Assembly (NCBI GenBank): GCA_039519185.1
Contig: CM076847.1
Coordinates: 47,499,708-47,563,707 of the forward strand
Reading direction: 5' to 3'
Origin: Astragalus membranaceus
Taxonomy: Eukaryota > Streptophyta > Magnoliopsida > Fabales > Fabaceae
DNA length: 64,000 nt
Of this stretch, positions 28,458-40,046 are shown piece by piece (position 1 is the stretch's first letter; every line of letters starts with the position of its first letter). Both the position numbers and the translations under genes were made by a program. Below the pieces are notes generated by a model. The model was given only the letters and a program-made list of their open reading frames with translations. It ran no database searches and was not told the origin of the DNA.

Positions 28458-29827
28458 TGATAAGTCCAAATTTAGTGTGTTTTTAGTCGTTAAATTAAAT
28501 AAACATTGTAGGACTTTAGTTCTATTTTTGGACTATTTTACTATAAATTGTTAGTTTTTGTTTTCAGGCCTAATTATGGAGCAAATGAGGAATTTTGGAT
28601 GATTAATGAGCAAGGATCAAAAGACAAAAGGAAAAGGAGAAAATTTAGCAAAATAAAGCTAAATATCAGAAGCAAATGCACGGTCCGTGCATGTTCCAGC
28701 ATGGTCTGTGCGTCCTGTTCGCAAGTTTTGAAGGAAAAAGAAAGAAAATAGCTAAGGCAAAGCGCACGATCCGTGCGCCAAGCAAGCACGACCCTTGCGT
28801 GATGCCCGCAGCTGTGAATTCCAAAAGTTTTGCGATACGCACGATCCGTGCGCCTCCTAAGCACGATCCGTGCGCCTTCTGCAGAATTAAAAGATGTTAC
28901 AAAACTCTTCCCATTCTCTTCATTATGTAACTCGTATTTAGTGCTTTGTCCACTGATCCTAGGCTATATAAAGCCCTCATTTCAAAGGCAAAAGGCAGAC
29001 TTTCTCATTTTGTAATCTCACTCCAAAGTTTAATCTAAGTTCTTGCATTTCTCTCAAGCTCTTGTTCTTTTATGTTCTTTACTTTCTTGCAATTTTAATT
29101 TCTGTTGTTTACATTTCCAGCACTTTACATTTCTGTTCTTTACTGCTTTGTTTACATTCCGTCATTTACTTTTATGTCATTTACTTTTATGTCTTCATCT
29201 TCTACTCCCTCATCTACTATGATCATGTGTGAGTAGATTTCCTAGTCTTGGGGTTGTGGGAAACAATCCAATGATGGGTCCCTAATCAATTCCAAGACTA
29301 GACTCTATCTTATTAGAACTTGGTTTTTAATCTAACCTCATCGTATCAATCCATAAATCAAATATCAAACGGAGTACCGAAAGGTGAAGTTTGATATTGG
29401 AACTATGAGGTTAGACAAGACTCTCAAAACATGAAAATGAATTTTAATAGTCTTGGGACAATAAGGTTGTGCTTAATGGGTCTCTGTGATGACCAACCAT
29501 GATAATAGGTTTGATCGTTGTTTTGAGACACATTCTTGTTTTCCGAAAGGAAACTTGAATTACACCAAAAGAATACCTTGTCCTTAAAACAATTTCGATA
29601 TAAGATTGAGGATAGTTAAGGGACTGTTTAAACTCCGTCATTGTGATTTGACCCATAATCCTAAGGCGTCTTTTATATTCTAAATTTTAATCAAACAACA
29701 TTCCTCTTCCCAAAAATCATTCCCTTTCAGATAATCAAAACTGAAAATTAGATTGGTAATCACTTAAACTCCCTGTGGGATCGATATTCATTACTACTCA
29801 ATAGAACCGTGCGCTTGCGGCCTATCA
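28458..29827 (+). repeat. 3' LTR of Athila-like element
   Basis: TGATAAGTCC...GCCTATCA, 1370 bp, followed by the target duplication GTGAC at 29828-29832. It has cleaner GCACGRYCCGTGC palindromes (28678-28876) and the TATA box TATATAAA at 28965-28972, upstream of a leader identical to the 5' LTR. It is the less decayed of the two LTRs. Confidence 0.93.
28965..28972 (+). promoter_or_regulatory. TATA box of Athila 3' LTR
   Basis: TATATAAA in GGCTATATAAAGCCC, identical to 3365-3372. From this LTR, transcription would run outward into the sequence at 29833 and beyond. Confidence 0.65.
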
Positions 29828-29832
29828 GTGAC

Positions 29833-30060
29833 CACCAAGAGAATCAAGTGCGCGATATTCTTTACTACTCCCTTCTACCATTTATTCCAAAAGAACAACA
29901 CCTTCAATTGGACCGACGAATGCATGCAGGCTCTCAGGCAACTTAAACAGTAGCGTGCTACCCCACCAGTCTAGATCTCCCCCAGCCACAAAAAACCCCT
30001 AATCCTCTACTTAGCGGTCTTAGTAAATGCTTGCAGTCGGTTCTAGTATAGGATGAAGAA
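29833..30060 (+). pseudogene. Tat-like pol remnant (right piece)
   Basis: The plus-strand frame gives PFYHLFQKNNTFNWTDECMQ and ALRQLK. This matches the junction of RT and RNase H in Tat/Ogre elements, followed by a PPV-like stretch and stops. It continues the decayed element whose gag piece ends at 2858; gag-to-pol sequence between them is missing, so the older element was already deleted. Its boundary with the LTR of the next element near 30060 is uncertain. Confidence 0.6.
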
Positions 30061-30864
30061 ATGTGATACTAGAAATATAAGAAGGCAACATTTGTCGTAT
30101 TAACCAAAACCAGAAGGTTACACCCTATTACAACCAAATTTCGGATTCGAAATTAACTGTAATGACACATCAGCTTGGTATTTAAGCGAATTCGGTAAAT
30201 AATAAGAGGAACAATATTCTAAGGTGAAGTGGCTCGAGAGTCCGAATTTAATCTCAGAGGGACTTCGGAATCCAATATCGAAGGTTGGAAGAAAGTATCT
30301 GCGCAAGGCAACATTTTCGAAAGACACATAAAGGAAGTACTCAAAAGAAGGATTGAAGGCGAAACCTCGAAAACCAGAACAACACACAAGAGAAGATAGC
30401 TTCAGATAAGACCGAACTGACAAAGAGAGGTGTGGGGAATCCAGACGCCATAAGACACATGGCATCAATCACGTGAAATGAATAGTTTGTTTAATTTTTA
30501 TCCGCTTTCGAATTAGGACATGTGTCCATCCGAACGCACAGGATCTCTGGCTACAACGGTGAACAATGTATGTCTGAGCCAACTCCTTACTTTTTATTCT
30601 CTGCATTTGAGGAAGTCGTGATTTCCATGTTTTGTTCAATCGTTTGGTGCTTTGAATTTGATTGTATAATAACATAGAATCCCTGATTTGTTTGGTTGTG
30701 TTATTGAATGCTGTTACTTTGCCATTACTCGTCTCGAAAATCACACAAATTGGGACTTGCAGTGTAAACCTGTCAACTGGTGAACTCAATAAGAGTCTTC
30801 TTCTCTCACACATCTCGAATTTATTTGTTTGACAGAGACCCATAACAAAAAATATTGGGAAACA
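30060..30864 (+). repeat. Putative 5' LTR of the Ogre/Tat-like element
   Basis: The right end is inferred from ...AAACA at 30864 just before the primer site. The left end is not certain (a TG at about 30062 is a candidate) and no second LTR is available for comparison. No TATA box stands out. Frames here, mostly minus strand, do not resemble proteins. Confidence 0.4.
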
Positions 30865-30867
30865 AAT

Positions 30868-30885
30868 TGGCACGCCCGGTGGGAC
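30868..30885 (+). other. Primer-binding site, tRNA-Arg type
   Basis: TGGCACGCCCGGTGGGAC, the sequence known from Ogre and related legume elements as complementary to a tRNA-Arg 3' end. It places the element in the Tat/Ogre group and marks the 5' start of its internal region. Confidence 0.8.
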
Positions 30886-31689
30886 TCAGTTTAGAGATAG
30901 TTGTGCCAAGTTTTAATTGTGTGCTCGCTTGAATCAATATCACGGTGAATAGCAGAAACCGTATTAGAGTCAATGCTGGTTCTCCTTGTGACAATAGTGG
31001 TTCTGACCAAGAAGTTCAACAAAAACTTAATTCGTCAGACCAACAACATCATATTGAAACTATTCCCCAAGGAGAACCAAGATCAAATCCTGTGGTGAGC
31101 CAAATGGTTACTAACAAGCCAATATATCCTTAGAGAAGAACTCTTAATGTGGTCCAACCACCATATGGACTACCCTATTGTTTTGTTCCTCCTCTAAGGC
31201 CAACCATGGTAAGTTCGAGTATTCCTCTAGGGTTCCAGGATTAAATAACGCGGGAGTTGGAACTTCAAGATTAAATCACGTAAACTCCCAAGATGTGGCC
31301 CTGAAAAATGTACTTAATTATATTCTCCATTAACTAATACGGCCATGTACTCTCTCAGACAACAAATGGATGAGAGAATCCATGAAATGGTAAATATGAT
31401 GACTCAGCAAATAGCCGCAGTATTCAATCCTTTGATTGAAAGTACTAACAACACTTATCAAGAGTTGGCTACCCAAATAGGGAGAATTGTTGATGTCTTT
31501 GGTGCACCCCAAGGGGATAATGAAAACAGAGTTCGAAACAATAATTAACTGAATCCTGAACAAGCCATTATTCAACCACCTAGAAATGTCATGGTCCCCC
31601 GAAGTGTTGCTATCGTTAACAGGAATCAAAATGCTGACAATATGTTGCTACAAATTCGACAAAATTTTGGGGTGCATCATGTCGAAAAC
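30886..31689 (+). other. 5' leader and gag N-terminal region, decayed
   Basis: Short frames only (for example MYSLRQQMDERIHEMVNMMT at 31345, a plausible coiled gag N-terminus). Stops at 31133, 31548 and elsewhere interrupt it. It precedes the clear gag domain. Confidence 0.45.
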
Positions 31690-32360
31690 ATGGTAGAATG
31701 GGTGCTAATAGGCCATATTTTGTGTCTGCCTTTCCCCCTGCAGTTTCACACATTGAATTACCCAAAGGGATTAAGATCCCCAAGTTTTCAAAATTTGCTG
31801 GTGAGGCTGGAGAATCGACAATGGAGCATGTGTCTAGATATCAAATCGAATGTGGTGATTTGGCCAATGATGAATTTTTGAAAATGAAATATTTTCCAAG
31901 TTCATTAACTAAAGATGCTTTCACTTGGTTCACTACTTTGCCTGCAAATTCTATTCCGAATTGGGCACATCTCGAAAGTATTTTTCTTGAACAAATCTTT
32001 CGAGGAGAGAATAAGGTTAATGTAATCGATTTGGCTAACATTCGAAGAGATAATAAAGAATCTATCGATGACTACATTAGTAGATTCAGACAAATGAAAG
32101 CCATATTCTTAACGGCCATACCTGAGTACGAACTTGTAAAAAATGGCTGCAGCAGGTGTCGATTACAATATCCGAAAGAAAATGATTAATCAACAATTAA
32201 GGGACATGTCTCAGTTGGCATATAGTGCCAGACAAATTGAAAAGATAAATTCGGAAAAGGATAAACTTAATAAGAGCGAAAAAGGCTACAAGAAAGAAAG
32301 CTTTTCCAAGAAAAAGTTGACTATTCGAAAAGAGAATATAATCGAAATGATAAGGTAAAG
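31690..32360 (+). pseudogene. Ogre/Tat-like gag
   Basis: 163 open codons at 31698-32189 contain the gag capsid-type domain: HVSRYQIECGDLANDEFLKM, AFTWFTTLPANSIPNWAHLE, SIDDYISRFRQMKAI. A frameshift near 32140 moves the remainder (AAAGVDYNIRKK, DMSQLAYSARQIEKI) to the next frame at 32143-32358. The arrangement is that of legume Tat/Ogre gag. It is not functional because of the shift and of stops before and after. Confidence 0.85.
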
Positions 32361-33689
32361 TTTGTTTCCCTAGTCGAAAGGGATTCGGAAGCCGAAAGTG
32401 AGCCCGAAGATGACCAATCTAGTGGTATTCACTTGGCAGAACTGAAGTCAGGTCCCCCTTATGTGTGCTCTGGTTTAAAACCTTGGACGATGAAGGAGGG
32501 TTCTAAAATTGTTAAAAAAGCCTATGACTCCGATGTTAATAAGGAAGATCAAATTTATGATATTTGTTGAAAGGCAAACAATTGGTTATTATTGATGATC
32601 ATAAAGTACCTTCTCCGGAGTAAATGAAGGGAAAAATATATTGTAAATACCACGTGGCTGTAAATTATTCCGAGTCAGAACACTTAGACATATGCATGAT
32701 GGATATTGGACAGACAGATTTTTTTTTCCACGAATGCTCGTGGGCATACCTAACCTGGGTAACTTCGAATCTGTTATAAACAGTGATGCTGGAGAGATAA
32801 CTGCTCAGTTGGCTAACCTCGGAGGTTGATATTAAAGAGGCCGAAGATACAGATCTAATCGATCAGTTAAAAGTGTAGCTCGAAGTGGAGTCAGGAAGCA
32901 AAACTTTTCCGGGACAAGGTGAAACTCTGTTCAAGTATTTGCAGAAAATATGAAATTCGAACCAAGTGACCATATTGTTCCCGAGATGCAGTGTATTTTT
33001 CGACAGCGGGGCTGCTTAAGCTTTCGAGAGTTCTGACATCAAATGAAAGGTGGAGGAAGCTCGAGGAAAGGGAAAAGAGGACTTAACTGCTTCAAATATT
33101 CCTTCTAACAAACCTGCTTTTCAAAAAACTCCACAGCATTATCGAAGGTTGAGGACTTATGTGCCACCTTATAAGGTTCCCAAAAATAAATGGGTTAGAG
33201 GCATGAATCGCCCTTCTCCTAAACAGTGGGTTACCACTAAGAACTACAAGCCTAACAATGTCTATGTCAAAGGCGAGAGTTAAAATGCTGGATATACTCA
33301 CAATCAAAGCTCTGGTTTTGAGAACCAAGGTATGAGCCAAACTCAAATAAGAAGGGCTCAAAGGATTGGAAATGCTGCTTGCGAGTAATATGAGGCAAGA
33401 CGGAGTCCTAAAGTAACCACAAAGCACAAAGGTGACAGTGGTGTGACCTTTCAGAATAAGGGAGGACATTCAAAGAGCAGAAACTCGTAGAATGACAACA
33501 AGAAGTTAGTCGAATATGATAATGAGGACGACCTCATGACAGATGTGTTTGACTCTAGATTCGATGATGACTTGAATGATATCTGTGCAGTAGTTTCTGT
33601 CTTTCCTGAAAATCAGGAATTGAAGAAATCAAAGACTACTTCGAAAAGATTAATGAATTCAAAGGAGAGGCTCTTGTTCTAGTAGGATG
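32361..33689 (+). pseudogene. Gag-protease linker region, heavily decayed
   Basis: Short stretches in all three plus frames look like the basic linker of this gag (for example RRLRTYVPPYKVPKNKWVRG at about 33145-33205). No frame exceeds 80 codons and stops are frequent. Confidence 0.5.
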
Positions 33690-34063
33690 CATGCTGAGAG
33701 CTTCCGTTTACCCAAAGGCGGAATCTCAGGCTTGGAACGCTGTAATTTTCGAACCACCAACTGATTGCATGAAGACTTACCTCACACCTCTGTTTATTCA
33801 GATAAGAATTGATGGTTTCATCGTGGCTAGCAAGGTGCTCACTGATGGTGGGGCGACAGTTAATTTAATGCCTTAAGGAGTAATGGAAAGGCATAGAAAA
33901 ACTGACAAAGACCTAATCCCCCATAATCTGGTGATCACAGATTTCAATTGGAAGAGTTCGATATCTAAAGGTATCATTGCTTTAAATATTCGGGTAGGGT
34001 CTATTTCTTGATACACGATGTTTGTGGTGGTTCCTTCAACTGCCAATTTTAATTTATTGTTGG
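33690..34063 (+). pseudogene. Ogre/Tat-like protease, left piece
   Basis: 33691-33876 reads KAESQAWNAVIFEPPTDCMK and VLTDGGATVNLMP, the catalytic Asp-Gly-Gly-Ala form of protease seen in this group. A stop follows at once. Coding similarity continues in other frames to the CACTA insertion at 34064, which splits the motif preceding GREWIH; the rest is at 40047. Confidence 0.75.
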
Positions 34064-34078
34064 CACTACAAGAAAATA

Positions 34079-34500
34079 AGGATTTACCGACGGATTTTTT
34101 CCGCCAGTAACGTACCAAATCCGTAGGTAATGTCACAGTACCGACGGACAAAATCCGCCGGAAAGCCGCCGGAAAAACGTCCGTAGGTAATATTTTCCGG
34201 TGGAATTCCCGCCGGAAATTACCAAACAAACTGCCAGAAATTACCGACGGAAATTCCGCCGGAAATTACGCCAAAACCGCCGGAAACGTTTTGCGTTTAT
34301 TAAAAAAAAACCGCCGGTAATTACGAAAAACCGCCGGTAAAGATATTATTTTTTTATCAAAAAAACCGCCGGTAAAAGACAAAACCGCCGGAAATTTTTT
34401 TGGATTCAAAAACCGCCGGAAATAGAAAAACCGCCGGTAAATATATTACTGTTTTTTCTAAAAAACCGCTGGTAATTAGTAATATCCGCCGGAAATAATA
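34079..34500. repeat. CACTA subterminal repeats, left
   Basis: About 20 units of ACCGCCGGTAA, CCGCCGGAAATT and inverted TTCCGGCGG forms. Such arrays are the transposase-binding regions of CACTA elements. A few more units occur at 34855-34945. Confidence 0.85.
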
Positions 34501-34695
34501 TAATAACTTTTTTTTATAAAAATTCAAATAACCAAAAAATGTTTTTTTTTAAAACAGTGAAAATTAAATATTTAAATTATTAAATAAAAGACAATAATAT
34601 AATAAATTATAATTAGAATAGATAACGAGAATAGTTCAGAAAAGCGATAAACGTACAAATCCGACAAACGTAAAAATGAAAGATGAGTGAATGGG

Positions 34696-34811
34696 GATGA
34701 AGAAATTCGGAATTGGTGGGATGAAGGAATGGGGAAGATGAAATATGAATGAATGGAGATGAAGAAATTCGGAATTGATGAGATGAAGGAATGGGGAAGA
34801 TGAATGAATTG
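34696..34811. repeat. Tandem repeat inside CACTA
   Basis: Two to three near-copies of a unit of about 60 bases (GATGAAGAAATTCGGAATTG, GGAATGGGGAAGATGAA). No function apparent. Confidence 0.65.
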
Positions 34812-34984
34812 GGAAGAGAGGGTCTGGTTTATAAATCGGTTGAAGGATACATTTCCAGCGGTTTTAAACAATTTCCGACGGAATCTGTTTGAAAACCGAA
34901 TTTTAAAAAACCGCCGGTAAGTACACATTTCCGGCGGATTATTTTGAAATTCAAAATTTGGCCATGTCCCTGAAGAACACATTT

Positions 34985-36398
34985 CTGTGAACAAAGGCAC
35001 TCGCTCACAATCTCTCTAAGTGTTTAGGGACTAGTGAAAATATACACTCAAGTTTCAACAAAATGCACATTACCATATGTTTGTAATTTGACCAAATCTC
35101 CACTAAATAGTTCACATGCATGCAAAAGATGGGGTTTCATGGGTTGTAATGGGGCCAGGGTGAATTCATGCAGGGTAGGAAATAAGAACAAGGGATAATC
35201 AAAGGGCTAAAAACAATAAACAAATAAAAACATTTGAAACCAAATATGGAGCTCCTATTTATTTTACAAATTTTGTCCAAACTCCAAGTTAATATCATTT
35301 CCTTCTTCACTCTTTTTCTATTGAGTAGACTCTTTTTGATTTGCCTTTTTTCTTGAGTAGGCCCTTTCATTTTATTTTTTTTTGGATTTGCCCTTTGGCT
35401 TTTTCATTCTTTTGATGTGCCTTTTCCTCCTTGTTGCTTTCCTTTTTTTTTCAAATTTTCTTCCTATTTCGTTTTTTCATTTTTTTTGGAGGAAAAGGCA
35501 AGTACATGATTCACTCTCTTTTTTTTTGACAAGATAGATAACTAAAGAATAGGACAAAGTTTCAGTCCTAACAATATAGACAACTAAAAATATAGGACGA
35601 AATTGTAATTTTCAATAGTTGCTCCAAATTTAATTTCAAATGATTACCACAAAAAAAAGGAAAAATTATATCTGGGTACCAAAGAAAAAAAATATAACAA
35701 ATAGGCTCAAAGGGGGCAACTAATGGATAAATTCAACAAACAACTCTAAGGCCATAAAAATATCTAAATCCCCAAATCTTTTTACATGATGCAAATCAAT
35801 TTTCGCCTTGAAATGGTCAAAAGACAAATTCTAGAATGTAGTAAATTGGGAAACACGCTCATAGAAAGAAAATGGGTAAAAATTTATGATTTAGTGTCAA
35901 TCCCCTTATGAAGGCTCAGATCTCACATTTAGAAGCTAGTTCACAAAAAGTATTCAACAGACACAATGCTAATTATCAGCTTCCTAAGGACAACCTCACA
36001 GTTACAATTAAGCACAAGTCTGTCAAGTAAATTAATTATGGGATCCCCTAAAGGCAAAATCTCTATTTTTTTTAACTTTAAGCATAATTCATTTAAAACA
36101 AGCCAGAAAAAATGCTATCAACATATATGGTGGGTATGTGCATTAATAGAGATCAAGTGACAAAATAAATTCTCCTCCCCCACACTAGCATGAAGCATGG
36201 TCCTCAATGCAAAATGATCAAATAGACACCAAAAGAAATAAATGAGAGAGAGAGAGAGTGTAATAGTGACTTCCCTGAGAGAGCTTGTAGTCCGAGCTTA
36301 TCCCTAAAAACAAAACAAAACGAAAATGAGAGAAAATAAAACACAGGTTGCCTCCTGCAAAGCGCTTGTTTAACGTCCCGAGCCGAACGGTACTAGAG
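34985..36398 (-). other. 3' non-coding region of the broken Athila-like element
   Basis: Reverse-complement similarity to about 27040-28235: the block around CTAAGTGTTTAGGGACTAG (35015), T/C-rich stretches at 35320-35500, and CACTAGCATGAAGCATGGTC near 36183. No ORF is conserved here; unlike the 2864-29827 element it has no env-position ORF. Confidence 0.6.
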
Positions 36399-37804
36399 TC
36401 AATCCTTGAGGGCAGTGACATAGCTCACTTGACTTAGCCCTTCCTCAAAATGCTTCACACGCTGCCCATTGACCTTAAAAGTGGTACCATCTTCATGGGA
36501 TACCTCGAGCACTCCATAAGGAAAAACTTGAGTAACAGTGTAGGGTTCATACCACCTTGAGCGCAACTTTCCTGGAAAAAGACGCAAACGTGAGTTATAA
36601 ATTAAAACTTTTTCACTAACATGGAATTCACGCTGCTGGATGCGCTTATCATGCCACTTTTTAGTCTGCTCCTTATATAACTTGGCATTCTCATAAGCTC
36701 CCAGACGGAGCTCATCCAATTCATCGAGCTGCAGCAACCTATTTTCACCTGTAAGCTGAGCATCAAAGTTTAGAAATTTTAAAGCCCAAAGTGCTTTATG
36801 CTCTAATTCAACAGGAAAATGACATGATTTTCCAAAAACAAGACGATAAGGAGACATCCCAATGGGGGTTTTAAAAGCAGTTCTATAGGCCCATAGTGCA
36901 TCATCAAATTTCAAAGACCAATCTTTTCTTGATGCACTAACTGTCTTCTCTAAAATCCTTTTCAGCTCTCTGTTTGAAATTTCAACTTGCCCACTAGTTT
37001 GTGGGTGGTAGGGAGTTGTCACCTTATGAGTGACACCATATTTGCTCAAAAGATTTTCAAATGGGTGCCACCATCACTAATAATTGCTCGGGGAGTGCCA
37101 AATCTGGAGAAAATTTTTTTCTTTAAAAATTTCACCACCACCCGAGCATCATTAGTGGGTAAGGCTACAGCTTCCACCCACTTAGACACATAATCTACAG
37201 CGACAAGAATATATTGATTAGAAAAAGACTTAGGGAAGGGCCCCATAAAGTCAATACCCCATACATCAAATATCTCACAAACCAAAATGTTGTTTAAAGG
37301 CATCTCTTGACGCCTAGAAATATTGCCACTCCTTTGACAACTATCACAAGCTTTCACAAATTCATGAGCATCTTTAAATATAGTGGGCCAATAAAAACCA
37401 CATTGTAGAACTTTATATGCAGTTCTATTTGGGCCAAAGTGTCCACCTACCTCTTTAGAATGACAATGCTCAAGAATTGAAGTTACCTCATCCATAGGCA
37501 CACAACGCCTAATAACCTTATCTCCACATACTTTAAATAGGTAAGGATCATCCCACAAGTAGTATCTAGCATCGGAAATTAATTTCTTCTTTTGCTGAAA
37601 AGAAAAATCAGGGGGAACAACCTTACCCACCAAATAGTTGACAATGTCTGCAAACCAAGGAATAGTAGAAATAGCTAGAAGTCTCTCATCAAGAAAAACC
37701 TCCTTGATCTCCCCATCATTTGAGTCCTGCATCACACTATGGTCAAGCCTTGAGAGGTGGTCAGCTACAAAGTTCTCTGAGCCTTTCTTGTCTCTAATCT
37801 CCAA
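36399..37804 (-). pseudogene. Athila-like integrase, frameshifted
   Basis: 37046-37804 (252 codons) carries IRDKKGSENFVADHLSRL, the zinc-binding part FVKACDSCQRSGNISRRQEM, and core motifs GIDFMGPFP and IISDGGTH. A frameshift at about 37046 leads to 36399-37049 (216 codons) with TPYHPQTSGQVEISNRELK (third acidic residue E) and a C-terminal domain (KWHDKRIQQREFHVSEKVL). Apart from the one shift the integrase is well preserved, better than in the larger Athila-like element. Confidence 0.88.
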
Positions 37805-37805
37805 G

Positions 37806-38297
37806 TCAAACTCGTAGCAACAAAATCCACCTGATTAACCTGGGTTTAGCATCCTGTTTTCCAAGCAAATATCTAATAGCAGCATGATCAGTATAAACAA
37901 TAACTTTAGAAAGAACAAGGTAATGACGAAACTTGTCAAAGGCAAATACTACAGCTAGCAACTCTTTCTCTGTGGTAGTATAATTTCTTTGAGCATCATC
38001 AAGAGTGCGACTAGCATAATAAATGGTATAGAATACCTTATTCTTTCTTTGCCCCAAAACAGCCCCCACGGCAGTATCGCTAGCATCACACATAATTTCA
38101 AAGGGAAGCGACCAATCGGGGGCAACAACAACAGGGGCAGTAATTAATTTTTCCTTTAAACAATTAAAAGCCTTCAAACAAGTGTCAGAAAAATCAAAAG
38201 TGGCCTCCTTAACCAAGAGGTCAGTCATACGCTTTGCAGTTTTTGAGAAGTCTTTAACAAACCTCCTATAGAAGTCGACATGGCCTAGGAAACTACA
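37806..38297 (-). pseudogene. Athila-like RT end and RNase H
   Basis: Open at 37806-38228 (140 codons): FEIMCDASDTAVGAVLGQ, NYTTTEKELLAVVFAFDKFR, VIVYTDHAAIRYLLGKQDAK. Between 38228 and 38297 the same frame gives GHVDFYRRFVKDFSKT after a stop. It is cut at 38298 by an LTR fragment. A frameshift at about 37805 separates it from the integrase. Confidence 0.85.
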
Positions 38298-38412
38298 GAT
38301 GTAACACCCCTTTTTTTAATAACCTTACTATTTAATAAAAATCAGAGTTTCTATTTAATAAAAATCAGAGTCTTTAACAAACCTTACTATTTAATAAATA
38401 GCAAGAATTAAA
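38298..38412 (-). repeat. Fragment of a TGTAACACCCC-type LTR
   Basis: TGTAACACCCCTTTTT then ACCTTACTATTTAATAAA and ATCAGAG is the reverse complement of the LTR end of the LARD-like element (9330-9369 and 14390-14429). Part of it is duplicated in place. It marks a second insertion of that family, since reduced to about 115 bases by deletion. Confidence 0.7.
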
Positions 38413-39614
38413 ATGTAAAGATTAACCAATGGAGAGAGGTCTAGGGTCACTGTTTCACTTGCAAGCTTCGATTCCTCTATGTCTAATTCTACCTGAATCC
38501 CCTTATTTTATTCAATTACCAATCCCTTTACTAAAGCTATTAACCCGTTTGGTCATTCGCGATTAATATTCTTTTCCCTAAATTAACCCTAGTTTGGTCA
38601 TGCTAGAATTTAAATCGAAGGAAAGCATAAGGTACAAAAAGGTTGAATGATTGGAAGACTAAATTAAAGTTTGGTCATTCATTAATTATAGTCTCAATTA
38701 TCCTATAGGCCCACCAACTAATTGCAGTCGGTCGCTGATCAACTAATTGATTATGAACATGCAAATGGTTGTCAATTCTAATTATGTGATAAAAACAATA
38801 GGATAATATTAATTGAAATAAACACCAGAATTCAGATATGAAATTAGAACATAAAGAGGTCTCTAAACATGCAAGATCCACCTAAGACCCTATAAGAGGA
38901 TTTAGCTATCCATACTAGTCGAAAACATTGGAATAAAATTAGGAGTCATAAATTACAGAGATAAAAATAACCCGGATAGATAAATTTCTGATCTTGAGAA
39001 TTTAGTCTCCTTTTTCTGCTCTAGAGCTCTCTCACAATGTCGAGAACGGTACCCAAATTCTTCACTCACTCCTCGTGTCCGTTACTGCTGCTGTGCGTTG
39101 TTCTATTCCTTCTTCTTTTAATTATCAAAATATCTTTGTTGTTGTGTGGCTACTCTGTATATCCTTCACGCCTAGGTTCTCTTCTTTCTTTCCTTTGAAT
39201 TCAATTGTCCCACTCCCCTCTGTGCCGTCAATGATTCCTTTAATTCTCAAAAATAATTCTTTTTATTTTGCCGTGTGCGCCACTTTTCTTCTTTTTCAAG
39301 TCTAGGGTAGAGTCCATGTGCCTAAACCAAATTATGGGTCTGATCTTGGCTTTCCAAACAGGCCATGGGCCATGTTTTTATTGGGCTGATAACAAAGCCA
39401 ACTAAGAATTTGGCTTTGATTTCTTCTTTTAGTTTTGAGCCCATATATATATTGAACTTTGAGTGACATAAAATTGGACTTTTATTCTTTTTATCTTTTT
39501 CTATCTTTCTGCAAAATAAGAGCAAATTAAGTTAGTTATTTATATTATTAATAATAACTGCTCTAAAAATAACTCAAAAGTGTCTCTAAAAACTGCACTA
39601 AATTGGAGCTTATC
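38413..39614 (-). repeat. LTR of the broken Athila-like element
   Basis: The minus strand begins TGATAAGCTCCAATTTAGTG, like TGATAAGTCCAAATTTAGTG of the 28458 LTR, but the body differs, so it is another family. It contains repeated TTTGGTCAT(G/T) phrases near 38540-38680. The inner end and primer site are gone. Frames inside have no protein similarity. Confidence 0.6.
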
Positions 39615-40040
39615 AGCTACACGTTTCCGGCGGATTTATCTGTTTCCGGCGGAAATTAATTTGAAATTCGAATTTTCAAAATCGCCGGTAATTACAGTTT
39701 TCCGGCGGTTTATTTGGTGTGTTATTTCCGGCGGTTTTCTCCCCGTTTCCGGCGGAAATTTCAAATTTCCCTCCCCTCCAAAAAACCGCCGGTAATTGTC
39801 GTTACCGTCGATTTTAATTTTTCTTTTTTGAAAACCCTTTTGCGGCGGAATATTCTGCCAGTAACTCACTCGAAACCGCCGGAAAGATACCGGTGGAAAT
39901 TAAACCGCCAGAAAATCCACACATTCCGCCGAAAATTTTTCGTGGGAAAAAATCTGCCACTAACTACTTAAAATCCGCAGGAACCGTATAAACGGATTAG
40001 TTCCGCCGAAAATAAACAGCCGGTAATTCCAGTATTTCTT
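39615..40040. repeat. CACTA subterminal repeats, right
   Basis: TTTCCGGCGGA, ACCGCCGGTAATT and related units in both orientations up to the inverted terminus. It mirrors 34079-34500. Confidence 0.85.
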
Positions 40041-40046
40041 GTAGTG

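Larger units (their letters stand above)
2864..29827 (+). mobile_element. Complete Athila/Cyclops-like LTR retrotransposon with nested insertions
   Basis: It begins TGGTAAGTCC and ends GCCTATCA. It has two LTRs of 1364 and 1370 bp and perfect 5-bp target duplications GTGAC at 2859-2863 and 29828-29832. Internal order is decayed primer site, gag (split), protease, RT-RNase H, broken integrase, an extra ORF in the env position, polypurine tract, 3' LTR. Removing the Tat element at 4935-21690 leaves about 10.2 kb, normal for the Athila lineage. The LTRs differ by several indels and scattered substitutions, so this insertion is older than those nested inside it. Confidence 0.93.
34985..39614 (-). 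mobile_element. Broken Athila-like element inside the CACTA transposon
   Basis: Read on the minus strand: an LTR (39614 to about 38413, starting TGATAAGCTCC), a short fragment of another LTR, then the C-terminal part of RT/RNase H, integrase, and a 3' non-coding region ending near 34985. Gag, protease and most RT are missing and there is no 3' LTR. It was therefore deleted after or during insertion. The left boundary is estimated from loss of similarity with the 3' region of the element at 2864-29827. Confidence 0.75.
34064..40046. mobile_element. Non-autonomous CACTA (En/Spm-type) transposon with retroelement cargo
   Basis: Termini are CACTACAAGAAAATAAGG at 34064 and the inverted ...TATTTCTTGTAGTG ending at 40046. 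The 3-bp target duplication TGG lies at 34061-34063 and 40047-40049. Both ends carry arrays of CCGCCGGTAA/TTCCGGCGG units. This matches CACTA structure. No transposase is encoded. About 4.6 kb in the middle is a minus-strand Athila-like fragment, so the DNA transposon proper is about 1.35 kb. Coding of the host protease resumes across the 3-bp duplication. Confidence 0.92.

Noticed and set aside
30118..30873. Two minus-strand frames (116 and 134 codons) in the putative LTR
   Set aside because: No recognisable domain, and the region is an LTR/leader directly before a primer site on the other strand.
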